NCBI RefSeq assembly: GCF_963855985.1
Contig: NC_087097.1
Span: 8,589,001-8,653,000 of the forward strand
Source of the DNA: Ostrinia nubilalis
Lineage: Eukaryota; Arthropoda; Insecta; Lepidoptera; Crambidae
Reading direction: 5' to 3'
Length of the DNA stretch: 64,000 nt
This document shows, piece by piece, positions 60,382 to 64,000 of this stretch. The notes below the pieces were generated by a model, which was not told where the DNA came from, made no database searches, and saw only the letters and a program-made list of their open reading frames with translations. The position numbers were made by a program, and so were the translations under genes. How positions within the stretch are numbered: the first letter of the stretch is position 1; each line of letters begins with the position of its first letter.

Positions 60382-60528
60382 GGCCCGAATCGACCAAACT
60401 TTTATCCGAGAATAATTCCTGGTGTTTATACTGTGGCACATGGCACATTGACAGTTTAAATATGTAAAAATGACAAGTTTATTCTTTTAATTAGATTAAT
60501 ATTTACTCTTTTTTGGTCGAATCCACCC
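60382..60528. mobile_element. MITE family J (GATTCGACCAAA termini)
   Basis: GGCCCGAATCGACCAAAC at the left and TTTTTGGTCGAATCCACCC at the right are inverted with changes. TTA flanks both (60379-60381 and 60529-60531). 147 bp, no coding capacity. Confidence 0.78.
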
Positions 60529-60783
60529 TTATTTATTTTAACTGGTATTTTGCTATCAGAATCAATGTTTTTTTTTTAATTGGATATTAAGTTATTATTA
60601 AGTTACTTTTATTGAGTTTTGAGAGAGTAGAATAGTTTCTCGCAATTTTCTACGAGCAAACTGAAAAAGTCATTGATGCGAGACAATATTTACAAATGAG
60701 ATTATGGTTATATTTGCAAATGATGATGATGGTTATATTTACAAGATGCCCCTTTTTTGTAAAGTAAACTATGCAGAACGGAA

Positions 60784-60825
60784 GCCCATCTTTGTAATTA
60801 ATTAATTACAAAAATGGGCTTCTTG
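60784..60825. repeat. 40-bp palindrome (AAGCCCAT..ATGGGCTT)
   Basis: AAGCCCATCTTTGTAATTAA meets its near-exact inverse at TTAATTACAAAAATGGGCTT, one mismatch and no loop. Confidence 0.8.
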
Positions 60826-61310
60826 ATAGTAACGTGTAAAAAAGTCAATATTTTTTTTTATCCACTGTACTGCGTACATTCATCATCCACACACATTTAT
60901 AAGTAACAATTTTTTGAAATAAAGGTGGCTATGTCGTTCTCTGCACTATCTTTCTACCAAAATTCATCAAAATGGAACAGACAAATAATATATAGGTATA
61001 AGTTTATCATCTACTTATTAATACATTTACAACCCCAGAATAATTACTATAAATAGTAAAATATTTACGTAGGTTACAAAACCAAAACATCAAAAGAAAA
61101 TAATAAAATTAGTTCATAAAGACGAAAAACAAACCGCATTAGCATGTTAATTAAAATCTTTAGAAAGTGCAATTTACGATAAGGGCAGCAGCTGAAGGTC
61201 AGGCTGTTGGCAAATGTCGTAGGTCTTAGAAGGGCTTACAGCATTTTAGAACTTAATATTTATTGACGATTTTGGCACTTGGCATATTGCCTGAATGTCT
61301 TAAGGTACAG

Positions 61311-61649
61311 CCAAACCAACGCGATCAGCCTGGCCATAAATGGCGATCAATGCGTTTAAGTCCAATCGCCATCGCCATCGCCATTGTGTACACCGGCTGT
61401 ACATGTTTCTTCTTCGTATTCGTTACGCTCTTGGCAGAGCGGTCGTGGTCACGTTAAGGCGTTGTTCACAGCGGTTGTAGAGGCGGATACAACTCTCCGC
61501 ACGATCTCCCGCCATCTCTCTCTGTTGGCAGACTGTCTGCTCCAGTCACATACGCGTCTCCCACTGCTGATTTCACTTGGCCAGTCCAGCGCATTGGTGA
61601 CCTGCCACGCGATCGGGTTCCTTCGACTTTGCTGTACGCGTTGGTTTGG
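61311..61649. repeat. CCAAACCAACGCG inverted ends around LINE relic
   Basis: CCAAACCAACGCG at 61311-61323 is mirrored by CGCGTTGGTTTGG at 61637-61649. The left part (61311-61380) is a degenerate hairpin like the one at 53948, followed by (CGCCAT)n at about 61367-61384. The LINE relic fills the rest. Whether the ends bound one mobile unit is uncertain. Confidence 0.45.
61452..61632 (-). pseudogene. frameshifted LINE C-terminal domain
   Basis: The minus strand reads VEGTRSRGRSPMRWTGQV then KSAVGDAYV in one frame and CDWSRQSANRERWREIVRRV in the next, ending SASTTAVNNALT and a stop. RGRxPxRWxDxI followed by A-x-(D/N)RxxW is the usual carboxy-terminal order in RTE-like LINEs. The frame change shows decay. 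It is a different lineage from the GGLCSAVDV copies. The 112-codon plus-strand frame is its shadow. Confidence 0.7.
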
Positions 61650-61664
61650 TAGAGATTTTATATA

Positions 61665-62184
61665 CAGGGTGGAAACGTTAAGTGATCTCACTCGATTATT
61701 TCTAAGCTATACAAGACATTGAAAAACTGGTTACTGATCGTGAAAGTGCTTCAAGAGCTCTTTCAAACGGTACCAATAATAGGTTACAGAATAAACTGGA
61801 TCTATCTAAAAATTCAATGTTTCCAGCTTCCATACTAAATGTATGCCAGACACACAATTTAGAAGTGTAATTTTTTTATTTAATAAAAAACTCTTAAAAT
61901 AATCTCGTAAATTGTATTCTTATTTTAAATTATTCATGGAAAACATTAGTTTTAGGCTTTACTTGCTGTAATATTGTCAAGAGATGAGTGTCATGAATGT
62001 GGTAGTACAAAATGTATGGAAGAAGGAAACATTGATTTTTCGGATAGATCTCGTTTATTCTGTAACCCATTATTAATACCGTTTAATAGAGCTCATAAAG
62101 CACTTTCAGGATCAGTAACTAGTTTATTGGTATTTTGTATAGTTTAGAAATAATCGAGTGAGATCACTTATCGTTTCCACCCTG
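61665..62184. mobile_element. TIR element K, arms of about 175 bp, TA target
   Basis: CAGGGTGGAAACGTTAAGTG and CACTTATCGTTTCCACCCTG are the ends, each flanked outside by TA (61663-61664 and 62185-62186), as for Tc1/mariner. The inverted match continues inward with changes to about 61843 and 62013, including CTCACTCGATTATTTCTAA and AATCAATGTTTCC/GGAAACATTG. The remaining 170-bp centre has no transposase. Confidence 0.88.
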
Positions 62185-62186
62185 TA

Positions 62187-63420
62187 GACTGTACGTTTTA
62201 TTATTGAAACATAGGTAATAGTTTCATTTCAATCAACATTTTAATTCCTTAATTTTAGCCAATTGCAGGCTACTGGTGTACTACTTCTGTAAGGAGAGCC
62301 AAAGAGAACTCTCCCCTACTTTTCTTAACTAGTAGGCCACACACTCCTTAGTCGTAGGTAGGGACGATAGCGCATCCTACTATGCATTTTCGTTGCAATC
62401 TCGCATCTATTACAACTGCTTAAGATCCCAGTTCTTAGCTTGACGTGCCGCATTCTGTACATTGAGATAGAGACCATCCAATACTATATTTAAAAAATTA
62501 ACATAGCATTAATAAAATACTACATGCACCTAAAGCATGTTCAGCGCACAAATCACGAGTAAGCGCCTTTATGTAGAAAAAAACTTTTGCCGTCAAAAAC
62601 AATGTAACACCCTCTTACACATGACGGGCACATTGTACGGTTGTATAGAACCGTCTTGAAACAACGAAGTTTACAGCCTCAAAGCGTCGCAAACCGTTTC
62701 GACAACACTCGAGTCATGTTTTTAGTCTTAATTGAGGCGGGACAGGTCGAAGTTGGCTGGCTGTGCTCATTAAGAACAACAAACAAGAGGCTAAGTACTG
62801 TCGAGAGGCTCCGAGGAACTAATCGGCTTCCGTTGCGGCCCAGACGAAACTCAGCTCTTAAAATGCAGGTTTCCATTGATTTACATACAGGCATAAATTT
62901 TCTGTTTGCAACCTTTTGAAAGTCTGTAAACCGCTCAGTCGAAGCCAATTGGCGTCTTCCAATTTACTAACGAAGTAGGCATCGCATTTTAGCTGCGGTA
63001 TTATGTTATTTATTTCGCCTCGGATCTCTTTTTGCGTAAAAGCCTGTCCACAACTATAATTTGTCACCAGCAAGCATTAATTTATCATAGGCATGTGATG
63101 AGTGTGAGCGTTTTCACCAGCAGTCATGGACATCAACAAGTTAACATAGTACAAACTCGGCCTAATTTGGGGCTACTTCGTGAGTGTAACAGACTGATAA
63201 ATAAATAAATCATGGCGCCGTCTCTTTTCAGGTCTTTCCCCTAATCGGCTTGCACCTGTAGTATACGTTTCGATATGAATAATGTAACGTAGAATCCTAA
63301 ATCCCTTCTAGACTGTGTAGATCTAGACTTAGAAGTTTTTGTTTACCCAACACAATTCGTAGCGCACGAAAGTACCGTCTAGGTCCGCTCTACCGTAAAG
63401 TTCAACGGCTCACAATATTT
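62187..63420. other. non-coding, unassigned frames at 62.6-63.1 kb
   Basis: Open frames on both strands over 62641-63073 overlap one another and lack known domains. The local sequence is a little less AT-rich. Nothing else is seen. Confidence 0.35.
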
Positions 63421-63476
63421 TAGTACGGGCAAGGGCATACTTGTAATAAAATATAGATTTGGATTTGGATCTAGCA
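63421..63476 (+). mobile_element. weak LINE tail (ATTTGGATTTGGATC)
   Basis: GGGCAAGGGCATACTTGTAA and TAAAATATAGATTTGGATTT resemble, in the opposite orientation, the 3' end at 43811-43860. It is short and degenerate. Confidence 0.35.
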
Positions 63477-63928
63477 TTCTATTGAAGTAATGCCTTTATA
63501 AAATGAATTTAGCGCAAGTTTTAGATGCTGTAGAATCTTATTTAAAACGTTAAAATGAGTCTTTTATTAGACTTGTTTTTTGCTTTTAAGGTGGCTTTCC
63601 TTCCCTAATAAATACTAAAATGAGACTATGACGAATTTACCGTCCCATTAACAAGGATATCTCAAACCATTGACAGGGCTAAACAAAAACCGGCTGGTAT
63701 TCAAAAGTTATGGAAGTTGCGTGGGTATGCGAACGAATGTTATGAAAAGAAATCTTTTTCATCCTCAGTAACATTCGCAAGGAAAAGGTACGTTTGATTT
63801 ATGTGTGTAGCTTTCTTTTGTTAGGGCATGCGATTGAAAAAATGCTTTACAATTTATGTCTATGGGCTTCCTCAATCTATCGCAACCTCTTTGCGGTAAG
63901 TGATGACGGCTGTCCATTAAATAATTAA

Positions 63929-64000
63929 CGCCTGTATTCACAAACGATGCTTGCTTAAGTGAAGCAGCAAATCGAACGCACAGCGTTGAATAGAGCTCTG
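63929..64000 (-). mobile_element. MITE family B, copy 3, cut by window end
   Basis: TAA (63926-63928) precedes CGCCTGTATTCACAAACG, then ATGCTTGCTTAAGTGAAGCA as in the 7326 copy. The right end lies beyond the window. Orientation is as the 7326 copy. Confidence 0.82.

Noticed and set aside
61384..61722. 112-codon plus-strand frame
   Set aside because: Antisense shadow of the minus-strand LINE relic, running into TIR element K.
1..64000. Bacterial-type systems (operons, CRISPR, integrons, phage)
   Set aside because: No long open frames, no ribosome-binding sites, no regularly spaced repeats; the transposon content is that of an insect nuclear genome.

Overview
This window looks like an AT-rich intergenic or long-intron stretch of an insect genome, most probably a moth or butterfly (Lepidoptera). 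The evidence is the dense litter of small transposable-element relics of lepidopteran type: Lep1-like Helitron ends (a GCGGGCGAAGCCGCGGGC-type end running into CTAG), decayed RTE-like LINE 3' ends with the GRPPTRW and GGLCSAVDVLWLK motifs, (TTTC)n-tailed retroposon ends and many short MITEs with TWA or TA target duplications. There is no bacterial gene organisation, no long open frame, no rRNA or convincing tRNA, and no CRISPR array. Almost every open frame above 60 codons is chance or a shadow of a repeat.

Region by region. 1-3 kb: an unusually GC-rich island at about 1.2-2.1 kb holds a candidate promoter and ATG-free first (5'UTR) exon on the minus strand, with an initiator and a GTGAGT donor; that gene would run left out of the window. 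3-11 kb: AT-rich sequence with a perfect 19-bp-stem hairpin, several MITEs, two LINE 3' tails and a direct duplication. 11.8-14.3 kb: an RTE fragment with a 5' inversion, then two near-identical copies of a non-autonomous TIR element, each carrying the same nested MITE. 14.3-23 kb: mostly featureless, with a LINE 3' end at 16 kb, copies of an unnamed repeat at 19.7 and 22.2 kb, a tandem duplication, and a 507-bp foldback-type element at 21.9 kb.

23.3-24.3 kb is the best gene-like area on the plus strand: a GC box, an initiator, two in-frame ATGs and a consensus GTAAGT donor, followed 0.8 kb later by a second promoter-like cluster built on a 34-bp near-perfect palindrome with two CCAAT boxes. 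24.4-26.3 kb carries six copies of CCATATGAATCA that known repeats do not explain. 28.6 kb has a roughly 190-bp palindrome made of alternating motifs. 30.3-31.3 kb has a duplicated block with G and C runs and a recurring CCCCTATTTCG motif. 33.5-38.5 kb holds three Helitron fragments and three MITEs. 41.8-44 kb is a cluster of LINE ends in both orientations. 49-50 kb has a MITE and a larger inverted-repeat region with CACGAAGGTGA motifs. At 51.0 kb a branch point, acceptor and short signal-peptide-like frame make a possible coding exon. 53.6-54.0 kb has a LINE relic interrupted by a 114-bp insertion with a 13-bp target duplication, then a hairpin. 55.2-57.3 kb has a recurring GGTAATTAG motif around a mariner-type transposase relic. 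60.4-62.2 kb has a MITE, a LINE relic and a 520-bp TA-flanked element; the window ends inside another MITE.

No full gene can be assembled. The two candidate first exons point away from each other, so the window may contain the intergenic space between divergent transcription units plus much of the first intron of the plus-strand gene. That is inference from motifs; transcript data would be needed to confirm it.
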